From an uncultured Methanolobus sp. (GTDB lineage: Archaea; Halobacteriota; Methanosarcinia; Methanosarcinales; Methanosarcinaceae), in assembly GCF_963665675.1 (NCBI RefSeq), contig NZ_OY762426.1:806001-870000 (forward strand): a DNA stretch of 64,000 bases, written 5' to 3'. The stretch's first letter is position 1; each line of letters begins with the position of its first letter. Shown one piece after another: positions 8,695 through 17,208 of this stretch. The notes under the pieces were generated by a model. The model saw only the letters and a list, made by a program, of their open reading frames with translations, was not told the DNA's origin and did not search any database. The position numbers were made by a program, and so were the translations under genes.

Positions 8695-9153
8695 ATGAGC
8701 AAAGAACTTGTCAGGAGGATATTTGATAAACATCTGGAGCATGACTGTTTTTTTGATAAGAAAATGCTTAATGTTGCTGAAGACTCTTCTTCTTTAACTT
8801 TCAACACTCTCCCTAACAAGACCATAAGAATAATTCATCTTAAAAAAGAGATAAACCCTTCCAGACTGGGTAAAATACTGGGTGTCGGGAAAAGCACTAT
8901 CACTTCCACGATAGATTCCCTTGAAAAAAATGGTCTTGTCATAAGAAAAAACGATCCGGATGACATGAGAAAACAGATTCTCTCATTGACCTGTGACGGG
9001 GAAAAGTATCATTCTGACCTTATGGATATAATCACGGAACGTGTTGCTTTTATTTCAGATTCTTATGGTATGAGTGAATCCGAACTCGTAGAATATTATG
9101 AGAATTTGTCCAGGATGGTTTCCCTTCTGGATAAATATCTTTCTGACTACTGA
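8695..9153 (+). CDS. MarR-family transcriptional regulator
   Basis: The 152-residue protein has a winged helix-turn-helix in the middle: INPSRLGKILGVGKSTITST (recognition region, about residues 62-81), IDSLEKNGLVIRKNDPDD (wing, D-x-R-K-type), flanked by dimerisation helices. MarR proteins usually repress a neighbouring transporter or stress operon and release DNA on ligand binding or oxidation. The ATG at 8695 is preceded by gagga; a GTG at 8683 would overlap that site. It precedes the uptake operon, whose promoter carries a perfect 20-bp palindrome of a size MarR dimers use, so it is a candidate regulator of that operon. Confidence 0.8.
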   Translation: MSKELVRRIFDKHLEHDCFFDKKMLNVAEDSSSLTFNTLPNKTIRIIHLKKEINPSRLGKILGVGKSTITSTIDSLEKNGLVIRKNDPDDMRKQILSLTCDGEKYHSDLMDIITERVAFISDSYGMSESELVEYYENLSRMVSLLDKYLSDY

Positions 9154-9351
9154 TTTGTGTTTCAGATTCAGGAGTTTGGTTTATTTTTATGGTTAATAAT
9201 ATTATTTTTAATATGCCATGTTATTCTGTGTTATTCACTGACACCCGTTATTTGTATGGTTCTATTTATTTTTAATATTATACTGGATATAAGTATTTTT
9301 CATATTGGCATCTTTATTTTCATTATAATTCTAATCCGATTAGCTTAAATA

Positions 9352-9371
9352 ATAGTTCATATATGAACTAT
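9352..9371. promoter_or_regulatory. Perfect 20-bp palindrome (operator candidate)
   Basis: The sequence atagttcatatatgaactat is a perfect palindrome. A TATA-like ttaaataa lies at 9344-9351, immediately upstream. The first gene of the uptake operon starts at 9420, so a protein bound here would block transcription. Candidates are the adjacent MarR protein or a metal-responsive repressor encoded elsewhere. Confidence 0.6.
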
Positions 9372-9419
9372 ATTACAACTTAGGTTGATATAAATCAATT
9401 AATATTGAGTAGTGGTGGA

Positions 9420-10202
9420 ATGAACATAAATAATATGTCAAAAAGAGCACTTTTCTTATCCATGCTGATGCTTTTGATGCTTGCTTTAACAGCATCTTCT
9501 GTTTCAGCGGCTGATTCAGAAATCAGTGATGTTGTCAGGACAGTTCCGGATTCTGTTACAACTAACACTGAATTTTCTGTGATGCTGGAGATCGAAGGAG
9601 ATTCTCCTTTAGTTGTTGGTATCGTTGAATACATTCCATCCGGTTTGTCTTTCCCGGATGATGACGCAGATATTTGTTCTTCATGTGATTTCACAGTGGA
9701 TCGTGATAACATGACAATTGCATTTTCTGCAATAGACGTTGACACAATAAGTTACACTCTGGTCTCTTCCTCAACCGGGATATATGATTTTTCAGGTGAA
9801 TGGGTAGACCTGCTTTACCAGGATGTAGAAGTTGATGATGTGGCAGAGCGTCTGGAAGATACTAGTGGAGATAATGTTCTTGAAGTTGTAGCAAAGTCTT
9901 CCAGAAGTTCTTCCAGCAGCAAAAGTTCGATGCTGAGTGTTTCATCAACTGCGGCAGAAACCACAGAAAATGTCTCTGTAGATATGGGTGAAGCACCTGA
10001 GGGGGAGGCTGAGTCTTTAAAGAGCACTCCTGCTGACGGTGATGAGGAAGTTGAGTATGAAGCAGGTACTGGTACCCCTGCTTCTGCCGCGGATGATGAT
10101 GTCGAATCCTCCGCAAGTTCGGTTCCGGGCTTTGAACTTCCTTTAAGCGGTCTTGCATTTATGCTGGTTCTGGCAGTGGCTGGCAGAAGAGGGAAAAGGT
10201 GA
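9420..10202 (+). CDS. Secreted surface protein with PGF-type C-terminal anchor
   Basis: The 260-residue product has a signal peptide (hydrophobic MLMLLMLALTASSVSA region), a beta-rich domain of about 120 residues, a Ser/Asp/Glu-rich low-complexity linker and a C-terminal VPGFELPLSG, transmembrane segment and RRGKR tail. This resembles the PGF-CTERM sorting signal handled by archaeosortase. The beta domain (PSGLSFPDDD, FSGEWVDLL) recalls cohesin-like domains, but I cannot assign it firmly; it contains one CSSC pair. The ATG at 9420 follows ggtgga; an upstream TTG (9405) is less likely. It overlaps the start of the binding-protein gene, so it is probably part of the uptake system. Confidence 0.65.
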   Translation: MNINNMSKRALFLSMLMLLMLALTASSVSAADSEISDVVRTVPDSVTTNTEFSVMLEIEGDSPLVVGIVEYIPSGLSFPDDDADICSSCDFTVDRDNMTIAFSAIDVDTISYTLVSSSTGIYDFSGEWVDLLYQDVEVDDVAERLEDTSGDNVLEVVAKSSRSSSSSKSSMLSVSSTAAETTENVSVDMGEAPEGEAESLKSTPADGDEEVEYEAGTGTPASAADDDVESSASSVPGFELPLSGLAFMLVLAVAGRRGKR

Positions 10203-11449
10203 TGATCATGGTTGATAATAATGTCTTTACAAAAGCATTGAAGATTATTCTGATAATTTCATCTGTATTTGCTGTAATGTGTCTTCCGGCTGCAGCAATT
10301 TATATTGATGAACTTCCATGCGACAGCAATGGTGATGATCTCATAGCCGAAGACGAGTTGTCTGATGCTATCTGTGATCTTATGCTTGGTACTGGCGACC
10401 TTTCCCTTGATGATGTAGGCGATGCTGCCTATGTTTACACTTACTGGGATGGAGAACCCCTGACTGTTACTGATCATTATAACAGCAGGGATGTAACTCT
10501 GTACCGTCCGGTAGAAAGAATCGCATTAGCTTCCACTCCTTCTGTGAGGATAGTTGCTTCACTTGGTGCTGCTGACAGGGTAGTCGGTGTTTATCAGAAT
10601 ATTATAGATGATGATGGTTTGCTGGTAACCAGGGCTTATCCTGAACTTCGTGATCTTCCATCACTCGGTTCCGGTACCACTCCAAATTCTGAAGCTATAA
10701 TTGAGGCTGAGCCTGATGTTGTACTCTATTCCGCATCAAACAAGGCTGCAGAAGTTCAGGATAGTACAGGAATCCCTGTTATTGCTTTAAGTGCTACATT
10801 TGGCCTGCATTTTGATGAAGATGCAGGTGCTTATGATGTATGGAGACTTGCAGGCAAGATAATTGGTGAAGAAGACAGAGCTGAAGAGCTTGTAAGTTAT
10901 GCTGGGGATCAGGTTAATTCTATTTCGTCATTATCTTCCTCGATTGCCACAGAAGACCGGTTTGATGCTTACATCGCAACCGGAGGAAGCAATGAAATTA
11001 TCAAGTGTGCCCCTACTTACTATGCTCTGAACATTGCAGGTGCCAATAATGTAGCAGAAGGGCGCCCTTCAAGCTGGGGTTCAGCCGAAGTTGATAAAGA
11101 GCAGATAATTGCATGGGATCCTGGTGTGATTTTCATAAGATATTATCAGGCAGGCCAGTCTATGGATAAGGATGCGGTTCTTGATGATGAATCACTTGTT
11201 GATGTATCTGCTGTCAGTAATTCCAGAGTTTACTACATAAGAGGTTCTTCAAATGGTATGGACCCTGCAATTGCAATGGCTGATGCTTATCGCATGGTTA
11301 AGCTGATGTATCCTGATGAGTCCACAGAGATTGATGTGGAAGCTGAGGGCAATGCCATATACAAAGAGTTCTACGGTAAGGATGACCTGTATTCAGACAT
11401 GCTCGATGATTTCGGAGTATTTGAAAGGTGGAACCTGACGGCATCTTAA
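10202..11449 (+). CDS. ABC transporter substrate-binding protein (iron/heme/cobamide type) with EF-hand segment
   Basis: The 415-residue product has a signal peptide (to about residue 35), then DSNGDDLIAEDEL, an EF-hand/dockerin-like calcium loop (D-x-N-x-D), and then a class III periplasmic-binding fold of the FecB/BtuF type: VERIALASTPSVRIVASLGA, EAIIEAEPDVVLY, GSAEVDKEQIIAWDPGVIFI. It should capture a siderophore, heme or cobamide outside the membrane and deliver it to the permease encoded next. The ATG overlaps the previous stop (TGATG); an ATG at 10208 is an alternative. The ligand is inferred from family only. Confidence 0.8.
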   Translation: MIMVDNNVFTKALKIILIISSVFAVMCLPAAAIYIDELPCDSNGDDLIAEDELSDAICDLMLGTGDLSLDDVGDAAYVYTYWDGEPLTVTDHYNSRDVTLYRPVERIALASTPSVRIVASLGAADRVVGVYQNIIDDDGLLVTRAYPELRDLPSLGSGTTPNSEAIIEAEPDVVLYSASNKAAEVQDSTGIPVIALSATFGLHFDEDAGAYDVWRLAGKIIGEEDRAEELVSYAGDQVNSISSLSSSIATEDRFDAYIATGGSNEIIKCAPTYYALNIAGANNVAEGRPSSWGSAEVDKEQIIAWDPGVIFIRYYQAGQSMDKDAVLDDESLVDVSAVSNSRVYYIRGSSNGMDPAIAMADAYRMVKLMYPDESTEIDVEAEGNAIYKEFYGKDDLYSDMLDDFGVFERWNLTAS

Positions 11450-11498
11450 GTATAATACTGGACTTAATGAAAGATAGCCGTATTTGATATGGATGAAT

Positions 11499-11530
11499 GT
11501 TTGTCGTAAAAGCGGCAAACATTATTTTTT
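11499..11530 (+). terminator. Hairpin with T-run between binding-protein and permease genes
   Basis: gtttgtcg (11499-11506) pairs with cggcaaac (11513-11520) through one G-T pair, and is followed by attatttttt. It lies directly before the permease start inside an apparent operon, so it may partly terminate or attenuate, giving more binding protein than permease. Confidence 0.5.
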
Positions 11531-11543
11531 ATGAGTGTATAAA

Positions 11544-12623
11544 ATGGATCATATTTCTAAAAATGTAAGTTCTGTCCATGCTGTTAAAGATGAATATCAC
11601 AGAACACTAAAACGGAAAGTAATTCTTATCTGTTTTCTGCTTTTCTTACTTCTTGTTATCATTGGTTTTGCCTCGACTATAGGGGTTATTGATTTTTCAA
11701 TTACTGAAGTATATCATTCAATAATCGACCACTTTTTCCCCGGTTATTTCCAGGTAAGTGGAAAAGCAGAGAGGGTGATCTGGAATATCAGGCTTCCAAG
11801 AGTATGTCTTGGAATCCTTGCAGGTGTCGGTCTTGGACTTGCAGGTGCGGTAATGCAGGGGATTTTGAGAAATCCTCTGGCTTCTCCATACACTCTGGGT
11901 ATTTCCTCGGCTTCCGGATTTGGTGCAGCGGTGGCAATTACTCTTGGTTCCGGTTTGCTGGGCGGTGAATATCTCATAATCGGAAATGCGTTTGCAGGTG
12001 CACTGCTTTCATCAATTGTGGTTCTTGCCCTGTCGGGAAAAAAGGGTACAACTCCTGAAACAATGCTGCTTGCAGGTATTGCAATGATGTTCCTTTTCTC
12101 ATCAAGTATTGCATTGCTCCAGTATTTTGCAAGTGATGAGGCAGCCAAGGAAGTTACTTTCTGGCTCATTGGTAGTCTGTCCTATGCTGACTGGGATAAT
12201 GTAAAAGCCATATTTGTCGTACTTGTTCTGGCAGTGCCTTTGATGATGTGGAAAGCCCGTGATCTCAATATTATTATTGCAGGCGATGATACTGCAAAAA
12301 GTCTTGGCCTGGATGTTCCTAAGATCAGGGTCATGCTGATGGTTCTGTCTTCTTTACTTACTGCAAGTATCGTTTGTTTCACAGGTACCATTGGATTTAT
12401 CGGACTTGTGGCACCGCACATAACCCGCATGATAATTGGTGGGGACAACCGCTTTGTTTTTCCGGTTTCTGCTCTGGTCGGGGGAGTTTTGCTTTCGGTT
12501 GCGGATATTGTTTCGATTACAGTGATGTCTCCTGTGATATTGCCAATCGGGATTGTCACTTCTTATATGGGTGTTCCGCTGTTCATGTATCTGATAATCA
12601 GGAAAAGGAAAGACTACTGGTGA
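11544..12623 (+). CDS. FecCD-family ABC transporter permease
   Basis: This 359-residue BtuC/FecCD protein has about ten membrane helices. Diagnostic segments are IRLPRVCLGILAGVGLGLAG near residues 85-105, GAVMQGILRNPLASPYTLGI, the ATPase-contact loop region after GDDTAKSLGLDV, and GFIGLVAPHITRMIIGGDNR. It forms the membrane channel for an iron-siderophore, heme or vitamin B12-like substrate. The ATG at 11544 gives the family start; a GTG three codons upstream is possible. A hairpin/T-run sits just ahead of it. The ATPase gene follows by 34 bases. Confidence 0.88.
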   Translation: MDHISKNVSSVHAVKDEYHRTLKRKVILICFLLFLLLVIIGFASTIGVIDFSITEVYHSIIDHFFPGYFQVSGKAERVIWNIRLPRVCLGILAGVGLGLAGAVMQGILRNPLASPYTLGISSASGFGAAVAITLGSGLLGGEYLIIGNAFAGALLSSIVVLALSGKKGTTPETMLLAGIAMMFLFSSSIALLQYFASDEAAKEVTFWLIGSLSYADWDNVKAIFVVLVLAVPLMMWKARDLNIIIAGDDTAKSLGLDVPKIRVMLMVLSSLLTASIVCFTGTIGFIGLVAPHITRMIIGGDNRFVFPVSALVGGVLLSVADIVSITVMSPVILPIGIVTSYMGVPLFMYLIIRKRKDYW

Positions 12624-12657
12624 ATATGGTTTTTATGGTTTCGGAAGTGATCTTAAT

Positions 12658-13422
12658 ATGAGGATGAGGTTGCAGGGTGTTAGTTTTGATTACTCCAGTT
12701 CTTCTGTGCTAAAGGATGTGAATATGGAATTACATTCCGGTGAAATTCTTGGAATTATCGGACCGAATGGTGCAGGGAAGTCCACACTTATCAAATGCAT
12801 TGACCGGATACTGGACCCGCAAGGGTCTTTAATGCTTGATGGTTCTGATATGAGGAATATGACCCGTATGGATGTTGCAAAGTGTATTGCCTATGTCCCC
12901 CAAACTCCTGATATGTCATTTCCCACTACTGTCCTGGATACTGTTCTTATGGGCAGGAGGCCGCATTCTTCATGGAACTTCTCACAGAATGATATCGATA
13001 AGGCGCTGAATGCTCTTGATATGCTGAATATTTCCGACCTTGCCATGAGGGATTTTGCCGAGATCAGCGGAGGCCAGCAACAAAGAGTGTTCATTGCCCG
13101 TGCAATCGCTCAGGAAACCGGTATTATGCTGCTGGACGAACCAACAAGCAGTCTTGACATCAAGTACCAGATGTCCCTGATGGAGATCTTGAAAAAGCTG
13201 GTGGAGGATCTTGATATGTCGGTGATCATGGCAATCCATGATCTGAATATGGCTGTCCGCTATTCCACCCGCCTTCTTTTGATGTCAGATGGAAAGATCG
13301 TAGCTGCCGGAAATCCCCTGGATGTTCTGAATGAGAATAACATGAGGGAGCATTACGGTGTTGAAGCCGTGGCTAAAAGCGAGAACGGTGTTCCCTATAT
13401 TGTCCCTCTGAAACTGGTTTAG
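12658..13422 (+). CDS. ABC transporter ATP-binding protein (FecE/BtuD type)
   Basis: The 254-residue ATPase has Walker A GPNGAGKST (about 36-44), a Q-loop YVPQTP, the signature ISGGQQQR (about 138-145), Walker B IMLLDEPTSSLD and a switch histidine in AIHDLN. The length and the AHYGVEAV-like C-terminal extension (MREHYGVEAV) match FecE/HmuV/BtuD proteins. It energises the permease encoded immediately upstream. It is the last gene of the uptake operon, followed 89 bases later by tRNA-Leu. Confidence 0.9.
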   Translation: MRMRLQGVSFDYSSSSVLKDVNMELHSGEILGIIGPNGAGKSTLIKCIDRILDPQGSLMLDGSDMRNMTRMDVAKCIAYVPQTPDMSFPTTVLDTVLMGRRPHSSWNFSQNDIDKALNALDMLNISDLAMRDFAEISGGQQQRVFIARAIAQETGIMLLDEPTSSLDIKYQMSLMEILKKLVEDLDMSVIMAIHDLNMAVRYSTRLLLMSDGKIVAAGNPLDVLNENNMREHYGVEAVAKSENGVPYIVPLKLV

Positions 13423-13510
13423 AATTAGAATTGTAGAACAGTATGCAGAAAAATATGTTATTATACGTAACATTAATATGTTAGTGTGTTATCTGTTAGT
13501 TGTTTCTTTT

Positions 13511-13595
13511 GCGGGGGTTGCCCAGCCTGGCCAAAGGCGCAGGGCTTAGGACCCTGTCTCGTAGGAGTTCGTGCGTTCGAATCGCACCTCCCGCA
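13511..13595 (+). tRNA. tRNA-Leu (UAG anticodon)
   Basis: An 85-base class II tRNA. The acceptor stem gcggggg pairs with ctcccgc, the anticodon loop is cttagga with TAG at the anticodon, there is a long variable arm (ctgtctcgtaggag region), and the T arm is gtgcgttcgaatcgcac. The discriminator is A. The 3' CCA is not encoded. Confidence 0.93.
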
Positions 13596-13688
13596 TTATT
13601 TACTTGGAATATAGGTAACTTGTAAAAACGGAACTATCGTGGATAATTACAATTGTAACTACAACTTAAGTGTTTTCTTCCTTTATTT

Positions 13689-15291
13689 TGTAACTATTCA
13701 GCCCTCCTTCTCCAATAAAGCAAAAATCAATATACTATGACTTCATTCTAACTTTGATAATAAAAGTTCTGTTGATCTGAGGGGATTCGAATGGAACGAG
13801 AAGAAATACTTGCGGTTTATGAAGCTGGTCCAGAAGCAGTAATAGAACTTGTAACTCGATTACTTGGAATCATTGAACAACAAGCTCTCCAAATTGCACA
13901 GCTTGAAGAACGTGTCAAGCATCTGGAAGAAATGCTTGATAAGAATAGTTGCAATAGTAGCAAACCACCTTCTACTGATTCTTATGCACGGAAAAAACCG
14001 AAGGTAAAAGCTCAGAGAAAAAAGAGTGATCGATCTGCTGGTGGACAAAATGGTCATCCGGGTACTACACTGAGAATGAATGATGAACCGGATGAACTTG
14101 TTGTTCATCATATAGACAAATGCATCAAGTGTGGGGGATCGTTAGTTTCTGTGTCCCCTGATTATGAAAGAAGACAGGTCTTTGACATTCCTCTAATAAC
14201 CATCAAGTGCATTGAACATCGCTGTGAGATAAAAAAATGTCCTGAATGTTCTCATATGAACAAAGCAGTTTTTCCGGATGGTGTAACTCAGCCAACTCAA
14301 TATGGTCATCGAGTTAGGTCCTTTGCAGTTTATTTGCACACTAACCAGCTACTTCCCTATCAGCGTGTTGTCAAATTGTTCTCTGATATTTTAGGATGCA
14401 GGATCAGTCCTGCTACAATAGTGAACATCGAACGCAATTGCTATGATAAACTTGAAGCATTTGAAAGCGGAGTGAGATATCTCCTGAAGCAATCTCATGC
14501 TATCAACCTTGATGAAACAGGTTTAAGAATAAACGCATCCCGTAATTGGCTTCATGTAGCAGGTACTAAGAACCTCACATATTATTTTGTACATAAAAAA
14601 AGAGGGTCGCAAGCAATGGACGCCATGGGTATCCTGCCAGGTTATACTGGTGTTGCAACACATGATTTCTGGAAACCGTACTACAAATATGATTGCCAGC
14701 ATTCATTATGTAATGCACATCTGTTAAGAGAGTTAACCGGAGTTGCTGAATACAGTGATCAAGAGTGGCCAAAGCTAATGGGTGATCTGTTGGTGTGCAT
14801 CAAACACCAGGTAGATAATGGTCTTTTAGATACTGAACTAATTCAAAAGTTCAGTGAGGATTATGATCACATTACCTGTTATGGAATGAACGAAATTCCT
14901 CCTGATCCGGAATCAGATGTGCAGTCTAAAAAACGAGGACGTAAGAAGCAAACTGCAGCAAAGAACCTGCTGGATCGGTTCATGAGGTTTAAGGAGGATA
15001 TCTTGCGGTTTATGTACGACCCGGACGTTTCGTTTGATAACAATCAGGCGGAAAGAGATATCAGAATGACGAAGGTACAGCAGAAGATATCAGGTACTTT
15101 CCGTAGTGAACAAGGGGCTAGAAATTTCTGCCGCATTAGAGGATACGTTTCTACTGTGAACAAGAAATCTCTATCGGTTATAGACTCGATTAGTGAAATA
15201 TTCAATGGGAATCCACTTGTTTATTTATTGCAGAATTGAGCGTAAATAGAGAAAGCAGCTTGGTGGAAATGAGATAGGCTGAATAGTTACA
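13689..15291 (+). mobile_element. IS66-family insertion element
   Basis: The 1603-base element is bounded by perfect 15-bp terminal inverted repeats: tgtaactattcagcc at 13689-13703 and its complement at 15277-15291. It encodes one full-length transposase and no TnpA/TnpB accessory proteins. The flanking 8 bases (ctttattt and tttctcaa) do not match, so no target duplication remains. It lies between tRNA-Leu and a surface-protein gene. Confidence 0.85.
13791..15239 (+). CDS. tnp: IS66-family transposase
   Basis: The 482-residue protein has an N-terminal leucine-zipper coiled coil (about residues 24-52), a basic PKVKAQRKKSD stretch, a zinc-finger region (CIKCGG and CEIKKCPEC) and a DDE catalytic core: NLDETGLR (first Asp), VATHDFWKPY (second Asp) and FDNNQAERDIRMTK (Glu). 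The C-terminal RIRGYVSTVNKK is typical of IS66. The length is normal and no frame disruption is visible, so it may be active. It lies inside the 15-bp inverted repeats. Confidence 0.92.
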   Translation: MEREEILAVYEAGPEAVIELVTRLLGIIEQQALQIAQLEERVKHLEEMLDKNSCNSSKPPSTDSYARKKPKVKAQRKKSDRSAGGQNGHPGTTLRMNDEPDELVVHHIDKCIKCGGSLVSVSPDYERRQVFDIPLITIKCIEHRCEIKKCPECSHMNKAVFPDGVTQPTQYGHRVRSFAVYLHTNQLLPYQRVVKLFSDILGCRISPATIVNIERNCYDKLEAFESGVRYLLKQSHAINLDETGLRINASRNWLHVAGTKNLTYYFVHKKRGSQAMDAMGILPGYTGVATHDFWKPYYKYDCQHSLCNAHLLRELTGVAEYSDQEWPKLMGDLLVCIKHQVDNGLLDTELIQKFSEDYDHITCYGMNEIPPDPESDVQSKKRGRKKQTAAKNLLDRFMRFKEDILRFMYDPDVSFDNNQAERDIRMTKVQQKISGTFRSEQGARNFCRIRGYVSTVNKKSLSVIDSISEIFNGNPLVYLLQN

Positions 15292-15325
15292 TTTCTCAAC
15301 ACCAGTTAATTTAATCGTGCTTGTA

Positions 15326-17104
15326 CTATTTTCTCCTTCTCACAACATACAAACTAGCCACCACTGCACTGATTCCCATCAAACCCGAAAATCCCGGTCC
15401 TTCTTCTTCCCGCCCCTTCTGCCCATCCTGCTGAACATTGTTGTTATTATTGGCAGTCTGGAAATCCTCATTCGTTCCGATTGTGAAAACTCCTGTATCA
15501 GGTGCCCTGTCATATAAAGTCCTGCCATCACTATCTGGGTTTACATATACTGTTCCTGTTTCTGCTCGCTTTGAACTCGGGATTTTCGTACCATATGGAA
15601 CCAAGGCAGTTTCGATGAAAATATCCATGTTTCCATCATCGGGTAAAAACTCTGCCGGAATGCTCAGGTACATCTTGTTTCTCTGCATGGTAATGAGGTG
15701 AGTTGCTTCCACTAAACTGTATTCCCCATTGTACATTCCAAACATAGTCCCTGAAAGATCTCCATTGTAAAGACCGAAACTAAGCATATAATCCGGACTA
15801 TTGTCCTGGCTCGTGTCAAAGTAAACTGTGGTTATGGCACCGTCGTCCATACTCAGGCTGCCATATGTAACAGTTATAAGCATGGCGTTGTCTGCAAAAT
15901 CTATGTCTGCGGATGTGATTTCATCGCCATCATATCCAAAACCCGTTGAATCCCCTGCGGCATCGGTTAATGTTTTTGTGTCTGCTCCGTACGCCATGAG
16001 GGGTTTAATAGTCCCGTCAGCAGTGTTAAGAGCACCCTGTCCATTATCCGGCGTGCTGTCCATTTCTCCTCCTAGCGACCCCTGCAGGCTGAATGAATCA
16101 GCTGTGATGTACATATTCCCATCATCGTTTCCAAGCATTGTAAGGGGTATTCCAAGGAATACTTTATCTCCTGAAACCTTGCAAACAGCATCATTGTATG
16201 GTACTCCGATAGGTGTGCTCTTTGTATCCGAGTAACCTAATTTTGCAATCTCTGAGCCTGTTTTTATCATTTTGATACTTGCATCTGTTCCGGTAAGGGT
16301 CCCGACTGCATATTCGATCCTGTAATCCACACCGAAAGTTGGAGGCGCCTGCTCTGTATTGGTAAATCCGGTTGCAAGCTTCTGGTCAGCGTCGATAGAT
16401 ATCCAGCCGGTGATGTCTTCACCATATGAATATCCGCTGGGTTCGATATTCTGGTTGTAGGTTACTTCTATGTTCAGGACACCATTTGTTACGCTTGCAC
16501 TCATCTCCTGTATGTCTGCGGAACTGCTGTCTCCTGTTTTGTCAGTAACAGTTCCTCCAGCCAGGCTCTGGCCTGAGGTCTCAACACTTCCTGTAGCAGT
16601 GTTGAAAACTCCCTGGTCGGGTGCCCGGTCAAAGTTAAGGGCTTTCACCATCTGGTCATGAAGAGCAACAACAACATTCATGTTTCCATCATCATTGCCC
16701 AATGCTGAGAGGGGCAATGTTATGAAAATTTGATTTCCATCAGCATAAAGTGAATCAATGTACAGTGTATCATCATTAATTGTTGTAGTGACCATTGGGT
16801 CAGAATAGATTATGCTCATGTAACTGAACTGATAAACATAATCTGCACCATTGTCAGCATAACCAGTTAGAACATTCTGGTCTGTATCAACAAAGACCGC
16901 CCCGTAAAAACTGTAATCTGCAACGCTGTCTATGCAGGTTATTGTGATGTAAAGATTGTTTCCATCACTTGAAACATCAAGTGAGCTTATATCCTGTGTC
17001 TCAAAATCGCCAATAGTGTCGGAAATAGCTGCATATGATATGCCTGACATCCCGATAATCATAGTAAAAACTAATCCAGTCAATAATATTATTCTCAAAT
17101 TCAT
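15326..17104 (-). CDS. Secreted surface protein with tandem domains and PGF-CTERM anchor
   Basis: The 592-residue product starts with a signal peptide (MNLRIILLTGLVF to SYAA). Three related domains of about 180 residues each follow, containing repeated blocks such as DxTGDxxSxDI, FVDTDQN/IDADQK/FDTSQD and LGNDDGNM. The end is GPGFSGLMGIS, a membrane segment and VRRRK, a PGF-CTERM-type sorting signal. It is therefore an archaeosortase-processed cell-surface protein of unknown role. I chose the ATG at 17104 because ggtggtata lies just upstream and it gives a clean signal peptide; an in-frame start at 17128 adds eight residues. Confidence 0.7.
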   Translation of the reverse strand: MNLRIILLTGLVFTMIIGMSGISYAAISDTIGDFETQDISSLDVSSDGNNLYITITCIDSVADYSFYGAVFVDTDQNVLTGYADNGADYVYQFSYMSIIYSDPMVTTTINDDTLYIDSLYADGNQIFITLPLSALGNDDGNMNVVVALHDQMVKALNFDRAPDQGVFNTATGSVETSGQSLAGGTVTDKTGDSSSADIQEMSASVTNGVLNIEVTYNQNIEPSGYSYGEDITGWISIDADQKLATGFTNTEQAPPTFGVDYRIEYAVGTLTGTDASIKMIKTGSEIAKLGYSDTKSTPIGVPYNDAVCKVSGDKVFLGIPLTMLGNDDGNMYITADSFSLQGSLGGEMDSTPDNGQGALNTADGTIKPLMAYGADTKTLTDAAGDSTGFGYDGDEITSADIDFADNAMLITVTYGSLSMDDGAITTVYFDTSQDNSPDYMLSFGLYNGDLSGTMFGMYNGEYSLVEATHLITMQRNKMYLSIPAEFLPDDGNMDIFIETALVPYGTKIPSSKRAETGTVYVNPDSDGRTLYDRAPDTGVFTIGTNEDFQTANNNNNVQQDGQKGREEEGPGFSGLMGISAVVASLYVVRRRK

Positions 17105-17208
17105 TATACCACCAAACAAATCTGCCAAAAGAGTCCAATTGTCATTACTACAAAAGATGCGGCAATTTTTATTTAACCCTTATGAAATTTGTCTGGTTTT
17201 GTATGATG

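Noticed and set aside
9157..9348. 63-codon hydrophobic ORF with GTG start after the MarR gene
   Set aside because: The stretch is extremely AT-rich, has no clear ribosome site and its peptide is almost entirely Ile/Leu/Phe; it looks like a chance frame in a non-coding tract.
9395..9745. Long antisense ORF over the surface-protein gene, and similar long antisense frames over glmM, the CBS gene and the 15.3 kb surface gene
   Set aside because: All are Ser/Thr/Ile-rich shadows of the real coding strand and match no family.
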